DNA of 64,000 bases, taken from Pseudooceanicola spongiae. GTDB taxonomy: Bacteria > Pseudomonadota > Alphaproteobacteria > Rhodobacterales > Rhodobacteraceae. The DNA lies in contig NZ_CP045201.1 of assembly GCF_014899185.1 (NCBI RefSeq), positions 852,501 to 916,500 on the forward strand, given 5' to 3'. Position 1 is the stretch's first letter. Each line of letters starts with the position of its first letter. The notes under the pieces were generated by a model. The model had not been told where the DNA came from. It saw only the letters and a list, made by a program, of their open reading frames with translations, and did no database searches. Position numbers and translations under genes: made by a program. Shown here one piece after another: positions 9,447-16,458 of this stretch.

Positions 9447-9472
9447 CACCCCTGCGCTGCTGTGCAGGGGTG
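9447..9472 (+). terminator. Hairpin downstream of OYE gene
   Basis: CACCCCTGC and GCAGGGGTG form a perfect 9-bp stem with an 8-nt loop. No T tract follows, so it may be an RNA-stabilising structure ahead of the better terminator at 9485. Confidence 0.5.
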
Positions 9473-9484
9473 AACAAGCGGACA

Positions 9485-9514
9485 GACCACGACGCGGTGC
9501 TTCGTGGTCTTTTC
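9485..9514 (+). terminator. Rho-independent terminator
   Basis: GACCACGA pairs with TCGTGGTC, followed directly by TTTTC. It ends the OYE transcript before the rnd gene. Confidence 0.7.
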
Positions 9515-9584
9515 AACCCCGCCAATGCACTTTATGACGGTGAAGTGAACGCGGGATGAGCCCGCACCCCAAAGAAAGTGCGAG

Positions 9585-10745
9585 ATGCAGACGATTACCA
9601 GTACCGAGGGCTTGGCGGCCTTCTGCGAGCAGGCAAAATCCCATCCTTACGTCACTGTCGACACCGAGTTTCTGCGCGAGCGCACGTATTACTCCCAGCT
9701 CTGCCTGATTCAGTTGGCTTTTCCCGGTCCGGAGGCCACCTGTGCCGCGATCGTCGATCCGCTGGCCGAAGGGCTGTCGCTTGAACCCCTGTATGACCTG
9801 TTTCGCGATACCTCTGTCGTAAAGGTGTTCCACGCCGCACGTCAGGATCTTGAGATCTTCTTTGTCGATGCGGGTCTCATCCCCGAACCCTTGTTCGACA
9901 CGCAGGTTGCGGCCATGGTCTGCGGCTTTGGTGAACAGGTCGGATACGAGACTCTGGTGCGCAAGATCGCGCATCATCCGCTCGACAAATCCTCGCGCTT
10001 TACAGACTGGTCGCGCCGTCCGCTGAGCGATGCTCAGCTGAAATACGCGCTGGCTGATGTCACCCACCTGCGCGAGATTTACGAATACCTCGCCAAGCAG
10101 ATCAAAAAAGCAGGCCGCGAAAAGTGGGTCGAGGAAGAATTGGGCATTCTGACCAGTCCCGACACCTATATCGTGCAGCCTGACGAGGCCTGGCAACGGG
10201 TGCGCACCCGCACGAGTTCGGGACGCTTCCTGGCCATCCTCCGCGAGCTGGCCAAGTTCCGCGAGAGTTTTGCCCAGACGCGCAACGTGCCGCGCAACCG
10301 TGTCTACAAGGACGACGCCATGGTGGAGCTGGCCTCAACCAAACCCCTGAATGCGCAGGATCTGTCCCGGTCGCGTCTGTTGCTGCGCGAGGCCCGCAAG
10401 GGCGAGATCGCCGATGGCATCATCGCCGCCGTCAAAGCTGGGATGGAGTGCCCTGACAGCGATCTGCCGCGTCCTGACATGTCGGCGGAGAAACTGCAGG
10501 TCAACCCGGCGCTGGCAGATCTGCTGCGTGTCTTGTTGAAAGCCAAGTCCGACACGGCGGGTGTAGCGGCCAAGCTGATTGCAGCGACCTCTGAGCTGGA
10601 TGCGCTGGCGGCGGGTTTGCGCGATGTGCCGTCGTTGCATGGCTGGCGTCGGGATGTATTTGGGGCTGACGCCCTGCGCCTCTGCGATGGAGAGATCGGT
10701 CTGGCCACCAAGGGCCAGAAAGTCGTCACCGTCGATCTGCGCTAA
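9585..10745 (+). CDS. rnd: Ribonuclease D
   Basis: This 386-aa 3'-5' exoribonuclease takes part in tRNA 3'-end maturation. The DEDD exonuclease domain occupies about residues 1-170: Exo I is VDTEFLRERTYYSQLCLIQ (Asp and Glu metal ligands), Exo II has KVFHAARQDLEIFF, and Exo III has YALADVTHLREIYEYL (DEDDy Tyr). Then an HRDC nucleic-acid-binding domain (about 205-285) and a C-terminal helical domain follow. The length agrees with RNase D. The ATG is preceded only by a weak AAAG/GAG element. A hairpin with a T run follows the stop. Confidence 0.95.
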   Translation: MQTITSTEGLAAFCEQAKSHPYVTVDTEFLRERTYYSQLCLIQLAFPGPEATCAAIVDPLAEGLSLEPLYDLFRDTSVVKVFHAARQDLEIFFVDAGLIPEPLFDTQVAAMVCGFGEQVGYETLVRKIAHHPLDKSSRFTDWSRRPLSDAQLKYALADVTHLREIYEYLAKQIKKAGREKWVEEELGILTSPDTYIVQPDEAWQRVRTRTSSGRFLAILRELAKFRESFAQTRNVPRNRVYKDDAMVELASTKPLNAQDLSRSRLLLREARKGEIADGIIAAVKAGMECPDSDLPRPDMSAEKLQVNPALADLLRVLLKAKSDTAGVAAKLIAATSELDALAAGLRDVPSLHGWRRDVFGADALRLCDGEIGLATKGQKVVTVDLR

Positions 10746-10759
10746 AACACCGATAAAGC

Positions 10760-10794
10760 AAGGGGGCGCCGCGCAGCATGCGTGCGCCCCTTTT
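10760..10794 (+). terminator. Terminator of rnd
   Basis: AAGGGG(G)CGC and GCGCCCCTT form a GC-rich stem followed by TTTTC. It lies between the convergent rnd and lipoprotein genes and is a weaker terminator on the opposite strand. Confidence 0.65.
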
Positions 10795-10797
10795 CTA

Positions 10798-11313
10798 TCA
10801 GCGGGTCTTGCTGAGAGCGTTCTGCCCGCCGACCACTTCGATCTTGCTGACGCCTGACAATTCGATATCCGAGAGCCGCGTCGCAGCAACCACTTTGCGC
10901 GAGGCATCTGTGCCGACGGGCAAAAGGCCACCACGCGTTACGGGCAGATATGCCTTCAAGGTGTATTGTGCCACGCCATCAACCGGGCCATCCACGCTCT
11001 GCGGAACCAGACCAACCTGGAACGAGCCCTGATAGGCCGCCGTGGCGCTGACGCGAATGATCGCGCCGCCGGGCACTTTTTCAATGTCCAGGGTATCAAT
11101 CCGGGCGACGGGATCGCGCCGGTCGACGACCTCTTTCTTGCTGCTCAGCAGACGCTCGGGAATCAGCGGGTTGGCGGTGCCTGCGGTGGTGTTGACAGGT
11201 GCTGAATAGCTCCGTCCGAACCAATTGGCCGGGTTGGCCCGGCTGTTTCGGATTGTGGCGCATCCGGCCAATGTGAGGGCGGCGATCACCACGACGGGAA
11301 TAGTCTTGCGCAT
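10798..11313 (-). CDS. Conserved lipoprotein
   Basis: This 171-aa protein has a lipoprotein signal, MRKTIPVVVIAALTLAGC, with the lipobox LAGC making Cys18 the modified residue. The mature part has no catalytic motif I recognise; it contains a Ser/Asn-rich linker (about 19-55) and then a beta-rich domain. It is probably a periplasm-facing membrane lipoprotein of unknown function. The ATG at 11313 is chosen because it begins the signal peptide; an extension upstream would bury it. It is divergent from sufE with about 140 nt between them. Confidence 0.75.
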   Translation of the reverse strand: MRKTIPVVVIAALTLAGCATIRNSRANPANWFGRSYSAPVNTTAGTANPLIPERLLSSKKEVVDRRDPVARIDTLDIEKVPGGAIIRVSATAAYQGSFQVGLVPQSVDGPVDGVAQYTLKAYLPVTRGGLLPVGTDASRKVVAATRLSDIELSGVSKIEVVGGQNALSKTR

Positions 11314-11454
11314 ATGTCCGGGGCCTTTGTGAACCAGTGTCTCCATCTAACCCACTCGGGGACGGTTGAAAAGCCGCGCGTGGCTCTGGACCTTCCCGGG
11401 ATCGGCGGCTACCTCGGTGGGCATAGCATCGGAACACTGCAGAGGAAGCGGAAT

Positions 11455-11853
11455 ATGGCGCAGGAAGCCTTTGAAGAGATCGTCGCGGACTTTGAGTTTC
11501 TCGAGGATTGGGAGGATCGCTATCGTCATGTCATCGATATGGGCAAGGCAATGGACCCACTGCCGGATGCGCTGAAGGTGCCCGCTACCAAGGTGGACGG
11601 ATGCGCCAGTCAGGTCTGGCTGCATCCGCGCCCTGAAAACGGCACCTTCTATTTTGACGGCGAAAGCGATGCGATGATCGTGCGCGGGCTGATTGCCGTG
11701 CTGCGCGCACTCTACAATGGCGTCCCGATGGATCAGCTGGCCAAGGTCGATGCCCATGCCGAACTGGCGCGGCTCAGCCTTGAGGACAACCTTTCGGCGC
11801 AACGCTCCAACGGGCTGCGGGCCATGATCAAGCGGATCGGCGAGCAGGCGTAA
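11455..11853 (+). CDS. sufE: Cysteine desulfuration protein SufE
   Basis: This 132-aa protein accepts persulfide sulfur from the SufS desulfurase and passes it to the SufBCD scaffold for iron-sulfur cluster assembly. The family signature KVPATKVDGCASQVWL carries the acceptor Cys, and DAMIVRGLIAVL follows. The frame is open further upstream, but the ATG at 11455 gives the usual SufE N-terminus (FEEIVADFEFLEDWEDRY) and follows a GAGGAAG ribosome binding site. No other suf genes lie in the window. Confidence 0.95.
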   Translation: MAQEAFEEIVADFEFLEDWEDRYRHVIDMGKAMDPLPDALKVPATKVDGCASQVWLHPRPENGTFYFDGESDAMIVRGLIAVLRALYNGVPMDQLAKVDAHAELARLSLEDNLSAQRSNGLRAMIKRIGEQA

Positions 11854-11855
11854 AG

Positions 11856-12371
11856 TCAGCGCGTCTGGGCCTGTGCGACGTAGCGCCTGAGCGAGCGGAC
11901 AAAGGCATCAATGGCCTTCTCCGCGGTGCTGGCAGGGAAGGCGGCGACAATCTGTGGGTCCAGTTTGGCCGACAACTTGTCGATATGGGCGCAGCGGATC
12001 GCCTCGTCACTGACGGACAGAGGCAATGCCCCTGCCGCGACCAGAAGTTCGATCCTCTGGTGAATGGCGCGCATGCCCGCAAAAGACGTGATCATCGGCC
12101 CTGCCAGCTTGGGCAGATCCCGCCAGCTGAGGCCGTCGTAAATCTCCTGCGTGACCCGTTGCCCGGCGCCGAGGCAGTCATAGGCGACGCATCCTGAATA
12201 GCCTTTCGGTATCAACTGACTGTGGATCGAACAGTCATGACCTGAGAGGTTGGGGCAGGGCAGACCTGCAGGCTTGTCGATGGCAAAGCTGTCACCTGCG
12301 TCCAGCGCCAAAGCCAGGCAGCACAGGGCCGCGCATTGGCTGCAGTCGGCCTTCAACTCGGGTGCAGTCAT
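11856..12371 (-). CDS. Cysteine-rich protein (possible metal-cluster domain)
   Basis: This 171-aa protein has a Cys-rich N-terminal half: CSQCAALCC (residues 10-18), then CPNLSGHDCSIHSQL, then GYSGCVAYDCLGAGQ. The number and spacing of these Cys suggest bound zinc or an iron-sulfur cluster. The same block, as I recall, begins some proteins annotated as pentapeptide-repeat proteins, but no pentapeptides follow here; the C-terminal half is plain helical sequence. Its ATG overlaps the stop of the DUF1638 gene (ATGA), so the two are translated together and probably act in the same process, the corrinoid methyl-transfer system encoded upstream. Its exact role is unknown. Confidence 0.65.
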   Translation of the reverse strand: MTAPELKADCSQCAALCCLALALDAGDSFAIDKPAGLPCPNLSGHDCSIHSQLIPKGYSGCVAYDCLGAGQRVTQEIYDGLSWRDLPKLAGPMITSFAGMRAIHQRIELLVAAGALPLSVSDEAIRCAHIDKLSAKLDPQIVAAFPASTAEKAIDAFVRSLRRYVAQAQTR

Positions 12372-13021
12372 CGGGTGGCCTCCTCCGTCAGCTCTCGTGC
12401 CAGATCGCCGTAGCCGGTGAAGCGGCGCTCAAAGGACAGGCCCAAGCGGGCTGCGCAGTCGCGCGCCTTCTCGGTGAGGCCGGGGTCCTCTGTCTGGGCC
12501 AAGAATACCAGCGTTTCATAGTTGGAAAAGTACATCTCGCGCAGGTCCGGATGGCGGTCGAGACCAAGAGGCTGCCAAACGAAGGCATCGAACTGCCGAG
12601 CGAGGAAATCTGTAAGGTAGAAGGATGTCACCTCGCCGCGCGCCTCGAATTCTGCGACGCCATCGAAAAACGCATAGCAATGCGGCCCGGAGAGCATCGT
12701 AACGCCCATCTCCCTGCAGGCCACCTCCAGTAGCCCCCCGGTGCCACAATCGGCATATAGGACGAAAATGCGCGGATAGGTGGCGCGATGCTCGGCCACT
12801 TTGGCGCGCACGGCGTCGGTGATCCGGTCAGGCGTATTGTGCAGAATCGCGGGCAGACAGATCAGATCCAGATGATCCCAGCCGTTGATGCGTTTCAGTG
12901 CAAGCACTTCGCGCGCCAATGCGCCACAGGCGATCAGCAATGTACGCTCGGCGCGCGGTGCGAGATCCCGCAGGTCCGCGCCGTCGCAGGTCAGAACCGG
13001 GTCAGTCGGAAGCGCACTCAT
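12368..13021 (-). CDS. DUF1638 family protein
   Basis: This 217-aa cytosolic protein matches the DUF1638 pattern: an N-terminal LLIACGALAREVLAL, a middle FVLYADCGTGGLLEVAC and a GPHCYAFFDGVAEFE segment. Conserved Cys and His residues suggest a metal or cofactor site. In Rhodobacterales this family commonly sits beside corrinoid methyltransferase components, and I recall genetic evidence tying such neighbours to cobalamin-dependent methionine synthesis, but I cannot confirm that here. It is flanked by a 54-aa membrane protein (1 nt away) and the Cys-rich protein (4-nt overlap), forming a tight three-gene unit. Confidence 0.75.
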   Translation of the reverse strand: MSALPTDPVLTCDGADLRDLAPRAERTLLIACGALAREVLALKRINGWDHLDLICLPAILHNTPDRITDAVRAKVAEHRATYPRIFVLYADCGTGGLLEVACREMGVTMLSGPHCYAFFDGVAEFEARGEVTSFYLTDFLARQFDAFVWQPLGLDRHPDLREMYFSNYETLVFLAQTEDPGLTEKARDCAARLGLSFERRFTGYGDLARELTEEATR

Positions 13022-13022
13022 C

Positions 13023-13187
13023 TCAGCGCCGTTTCTTGTTCAGCACCACGCGCAGCAGCAGGACGCCCCCGATCAGGATGGGCATGCCAACGGGGGCAAG
13101 CTGCGGATAGCTGGACGCAACCCAGACGGTGACGCCGGCAAAGGCGACGACAGCGGCGAGCAGCAGCATGAATTGGGGCCAGGGCAT
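13023..13187 (-). CDS. 54-aa small membrane protein
   Basis: This small gene starts with an ATG about 7 nt after a strong GGAGG. It encodes one or two hydrophobic helices: about residues 6-25 (MLLLAAVVAFAGVTVWVA) and 32-48 (VGMPILIGGVLLLRVVL), ending in a basic NKKRR tail. It stops 1 nt before the DUF1638 start, so it is the first gene of that operon. Its function is unknown. The basic C-terminus predicts a hairpin with a cytoplasmic tail. Confidence 0.65.
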   Translation of the reverse strand: MPWPQFMLLLAAVVAFAGVTVWVASSYPQLAPVGMPILIGGVLLLRVVLNKKRR

Positions 13188-13232
13188 AGGGGATCCTCCT
13201 GCCTTTTAGGTAATGGGTTGGGGCGGAAACAA

Positions 13233-13254
13233 AAGGCCCGCCGAAGCGGGCCTT
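13233..13254 (-). terminator. Terminator after the corrinoid protein gene
   Basis: AAGGCCCGC and GCGGGCCTT form a perfect 9-bp stem with a CGAA loop. Read leftwards it is followed by TTTTGTTT, as expected for a terminator or attenuator between the corrinoid gene and the small-membrane-protein/DUF1638 genes. Confidence 0.75.
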
Positions 13255-13294
13255 GTCGGAATACCAAGAATACCCCGGTCAGATCCGCCGCAAA

Positions 13295-13996
13295 TCAGCT
13301 CGGCGCGCGGTTGTGTTTGCGCGCCATGAAGGATTTCGCGGTCTCGACGGCGACGGCGGCATCCCGGCAATAGGCATCTGCGCCAATGGCACGACCGAAT
13401 TCCTCGTTCAGAGGGGCACCGCCGACCAGCACGATATAGTCGTCGCGTTTGCCTTGTTCCTTCAGCGTGTCGATCACGACCTTCATGTAGGGCATCGTCG
13501 TGGTCAACAGCGCCGACATCCCGAGGATATCTGCCTTTTCGTTTTCCAGCGCCTCAAGATAGCCATCGACGGCGTTGTTGATGCCGAGGTCGACGATCTC
13601 GAAGCCCGCACCCTCCATCATCATGGCGACGAGGTTCTTGCCGATGTCGTGGATATCGCCCTTGACCGTGCCAATAACCATCTTGCCGATGGTCGGCGCG
13701 CCGGTTTCCACCAGCAGGGGCTTCAGGATCGACATGCCGCCCTTCATCGCATTGGCGGCCAGCAGCACCTCGGGTACAAACAGGATACCGTCGCGGAAGT
13801 CGTTGCCAACGATGGTCATGCCGCCGACCAGAGGCCGGGTGAGGATGTCGTAGGGGGTCCAGTTCCGCTCAAGAAGGATGTTGACGGACTCCATGATCTC
13901 GTCTTTCAAACCATCATAGAGGTCGTCCATCATCTGATCGACAAGGTCGTCGTCGCTGAGGTCGGACAGGATGATATCGTCTTCTTCGTCGGACAT
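13295..13996 (-). CDS. Corrinoid (B12-binding) methyl carrier protein
   Basis: This 233-aa protein carries a methylcobalamin between methyltransferases. An N-terminal helical cap domain (about residues 20-105, LLERNWTPYDILTRPLV) precedes a B12-binding Rossmann domain. The latter has all signature parts: GDIHDIGKNLV (DxHxxG, with the His as lower cobalt ligand), MSALLTTT (SxL) and VLVGGAPL (GG). The architecture equals MtbC/MtaC and the middle of MetH. The very acidic start (MSDEEDDIILSDLSDDDL) follows an ATG at 13996. With the homocysteine methyltransferase at 15408-16424 it would form two parts of a split methionine synthase. The pterin-binding part and the reactivation domain are not in the window. 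Confidence 0.92.
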   Translation of the reverse strand: MSDEEDDIILSDLSDDDLVDQMMDDLYDGLKDEIMESVNILLERNWTPYDILTRPLVGGMTIVGNDFRDGILFVPEVLLAANAMKGGMSILKPLLVETGAPTIGKMVIGTVKGDIHDIGKNLVAMMMEGAGFEIVDLGINNAVDGYLEALENEKADILGMSALLTTTMPYMKVVIDTLKEQGKRDDYIVLVGGAPLNEEFGRAIGADAYCRDAAVAVETAKSFMARKHNRAPS

Positions 13997-14183
13997 GTGC
14001 GTTCCTGTGTCTGTTTGCGCGCTAAGGATCAGTCCATAGACCAAGCCTTGTCGCAACTCGGGTCAAGCGACTTTGCGAAATGCGACTTATCGCGCGATGC
14101 TGCCGACTTATAGCGTTTCTGACAAAAAGAAATATTGAAAAAATTTCATGGAGATCATGGGGCTGACAGTCTAAGTTCCGTCT

Positions 14184-15272
14184 ATGTTCCAGACAGACTC
14201 ACATCCCGTTGAAAAAGAGACCCGCAAAGGCCGTGCCGCAGGCAGCAATGCCAGTGGCCGTTTCGAGGCGCATGAGCGTGTGCCCGAAGACGACGGCTGG
14301 GATATTCCGGAGGAAACCGGTCAGATCCGCACCCAGGTGCGCGACGAAATAGCGCGCAGCCTGATCAGTTACAATGCATCGCCCGACCTGCCCTTTGATC
14401 GATCGATCAACCCCTATCGCGGGTGTGAACATGGCTGCATCTATTGCTTTGCCCGTCCCACCCATGCCTACCTTGGTCTCTCTGCCGGGCTGGATTTCGA
14501 AACCCGTTTGATCGCGCGGCCGAATGCGGCGGCGGTGCTTGCTGAAGAATTAGGCAAGCGCAGCTATCAGGTGGCGCCAATTGCCATCGGGACCAACACA
14601 GATCCTTATCAGCCGATCGAGAAACAGCGCGGAATCATGCGGGAATGTCTTGAGGTCCTGTGGGAGCATCGTCACCCGGTTGCGATCGTCACCAAAGGCA
14701 CGGGAATTCTGCGCGACATGGATATCCTGCGCAAGATGGCGAAACTGGGGCTGGTGCGCGTCGGGATCTCTCTCACCACTCTGGACCGCGACATCGCCCG
14801 AACGATGGAGCCTCGGGTGCCCGCGCCGGAAAAACGCCTGCAAGTGGTACGCTCTCTGGCGCGGGCACAGATCCCCGTGCGGGTCATGGTCTCGCCCGTG
14901 GTGCCGGGGCTGACGGACGCTGAGGTTGAGGCGATCCTGACCGCTGCGCAGGCTGCGGGCGCCAGCTCCGCCAGCTGGATCATGCTGCGTTTGCCACGAG
15001 AAGTGTCGCCGTTGTTTCAGGATTGGCTGGCCGAGCATTATCCAAACCGGGCCGCCCGCGTGATGGCCCGCTTGCGCGAAATGCATGGCGGCAAGGAGTA
15101 CGACGCCAACTGGCATCGTCGGATGCGCGGGGAAGGGCCCTATGCAGCGATGATCGGTCAGCGCTTCAAGACAGCGGCCAAACGGCTGGGGCTGGATGAG
15201 GCGCAACCGCCGCTGCGCTGTGATCTGTTTCGCGTGCCGGTCAAGCCGGTTGAGCAGTTGAGCCTGTTTTGA
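14184..15272 (+). CDS. PA0069/SplB-like radical SAM protein
   Basis: This 362-aa radical SAM enzyme has the cluster motif RGCEHGCIYCFARPTHAY (CxxxCxxC) near residue 80. A conserved RSLISYNASPDLPFDRSINP segment precedes it, typical of the PA0069 family related to spore photoproduct lyase. The partial barrel continues with PIAIGTNTDPYQPIEK and IVTKGTGILRDMDIL. The C-terminus ends VEQLSLF. The substrate is unknown for this family in proteobacteria; a DNA-repair role is sometimes assumed from SplB similarity. It is transcribed opposite to, and sits between, two corrinoid-pathway genes. A repeat element and a hairpin follow. Confidence 0.88.
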   Translation: MFQTDSHPVEKETRKGRAAGSNASGRFEAHERVPEDDGWDIPEETGQIRTQVRDEIARSLISYNASPDLPFDRSINPYRGCEHGCIYCFARPTHAYLGLSAGLDFETRLIARPNAAAVLAEELGKRSYQVAPIAIGTNTDPYQPIEKQRGIMRECLEVLWEHRHPVAIVTKGTGILRDMDILRKMAKLGLVRVGISLTTLDRDIARTMEPRVPAPEKRLQVVRSLARAQIPVRVMVSPVVPGLTDAEVEAILTAAQAAGASSASWIMLRLPREVSPLFQDWLAEHYPNRAARVMARLREMHGGKEYDANWHRRMRGEGPYAAMIGQRFKTAAKRLGLDEAQPPLRCDLFRVPVKPVEQLSLF

Positions 15273-15296
15273 GGGAGTTGGCGCGTCTGGCGACGC

Positions 15297-15336
15297 GACA
15301 AGCCTCCGGCGGGAATATTAAGAGCAAGAAGAAGCT
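15297..15336 (+). repeat. Intergenic hairpin/GTATTT-type repeat, variant copy
   Basis: CCTCCGGCGG followed by GAATATTAAGAGCAAGAAGAAG resembles the elements at 24095, 27803 and 31686: a GC-rich half, a TATT core, then GCAAGA-GA. It lies just after the radical SAM gene. This copy is more diverged than the others. Confidence 0.45.
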
Positions 15337-15360
15337 GGGTGTATCGCCGGGGGAAATGCA

Positions 15361-15386
15361 AAAGGCGCCCGTTCAGGGGCGCCTTT
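15361..15386. terminator. Bidirectional terminator
   Basis: AAAGGCGCC pairs with GGCGCCTTT between the convergent radical SAM gene and the homocysteine methyltransferase gene. Flanking A and T runs suit both directions. Confidence 0.7.
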
Positions 15387-15407
15387 GGGTTGGTCAGCTT
15401 TGGTCTG

Positions 15408-16424
15408 TCAGACGCGGCGCCGGCGCGTTGCGCGACGGGTGGGAGCGTCGCTGAGATCGCCTGTGCCATCATTGGCGGAAGAAAACCCGCCCAGCAGTTC
15501 GGTGATCTGTTCGAGTGTCGGACGCGGGCCGCGGGGCCGTGAGGAGAGCGCCTCGTGCATTTTGGAGAGGTGGTCGGGCATGGTGCCACAGCAGCCGCCG
15601 ATGATCATTGCGCCACAGTCGCGCGCCATGACGGCGTATTCGCCCATCAGCTCGGGTGTGCCGTCATAGTGGATGTGACCGTCTTCGTATTTCGGGATGC
15701 CCGCATTGCCCTTGGCGATGATTGGACGTTCGACACCCATGGCGGCAAAGCCCAGCACGGTGCGCAGCAGGTCGGAAGCGCCGACGCCACAATTCGCGCC
15801 ATAGGCAATGGGCGGATTTTCCAGCTTTTCCACCATTTTGACCATCGCCTCTGAGGTCACGCCCATCATGGTGCGACCGGCGGTGTCGAAACTCATCGTG
15901 CCGCACCAAGGCATGTCGGCGAGTTTGAACGCCTCGGCAGCGGCCTTGTATTCTTCGGGTGCCGAGATCGTCTCAAGCCAGAGAACGTCGGCGCCTCCCT
16001 CTTTCAGACCTTCCGCCTGCTGGTGAAAAATTTCGACAGCAAGCTCATGTGTCAGCGGGCCCATGGGGGCCATAATTTCACCGGTCGGGCCGACAGACCC
16101 CGCGACGATCACAGGACGCCCGGCCTTGTCGGCAACCTCGCGGCCAAGTTCGGCCGAGATGCGCGACAGTTCGCCCGCGCGCTTTTCCGCATTATGAAGC
16201 TTGAGGCGTGAGGCATTGCCGCCAAAGGAGTTGGTCAAAAAGATATCCGAGCCTGCGTCCACGGCGCCCTGATAGAGCTTCATGATGCGATCGGGATGCT
16301 CCTCGTTCCACATTTCTGGTGCGTCGCCAGAGCTGAGGCCCATGTTGAAGAGGTTCGTGCCAGTGGCGCCATCGGCCATCAGCCAATCTCGTTTCTCCAG
16401 CAGGCGGGAGAGGGCATTCGTCAT
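15408..16424 (-). CDS. bmtB: Homocysteine S-methyltransferase (BmtB-type)
   Basis: This 338-aa zinc-dependent enzyme is expected to move a methyl group, probably from the corrinoid protein encoded nearby, to homocysteine, giving methionine. The N-terminal LMADGATGTNLFNMGL is the homocysteine-binding start of the family. The zinc-binding Cys lie in YGANCGVGASD and IIGGCCGTMPDHL. The C-terminal tail is Arg-rich. The size equals the homocysteine domain of MetH, so this is that module as a separate protein. The ATG at 16424 follows GGAG; the frame continues upstream but overlaps the intergenic space. It lies 34 nt after the mprF-like gene and may share its transcript. The name bmtB follows common Rhodobacterales usage. 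Confidence 0.9.
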   Translation of the reverse strand: MTNALSRLLEKRDWLMADGATGTNLFNMGLSSGDAPEMWNEEHPDRIMKLYQGAVDAGSDIFLTNSFGGNASRLKLHNAEKRAGELSRISAELGREVADKAGRPVIVAGSVGPTGEIMAPMGPLTHELAVEIFHQQAEGLKEGGADVLWLETISAPEEYKAAAEAFKLADMPWCGTMSFDTAGRTMMGVTSEAMVKMVEKLENPPIAYGANCGVGASDLLRTVLGFAAMGVERPIIAKGNAGIPKYEDGHIHYDGTPELMGEYAVMARDCGAMIIGGCCGTMPDHLSKMHEALSSRPRGPRPTLEQITELLGGFSSANDGTGDLSDAPTRRATRRRRV

Positions 16425-16458
16425 AGCGGACTCCTTGCGGGTTTCACGGCCGCGTTTC

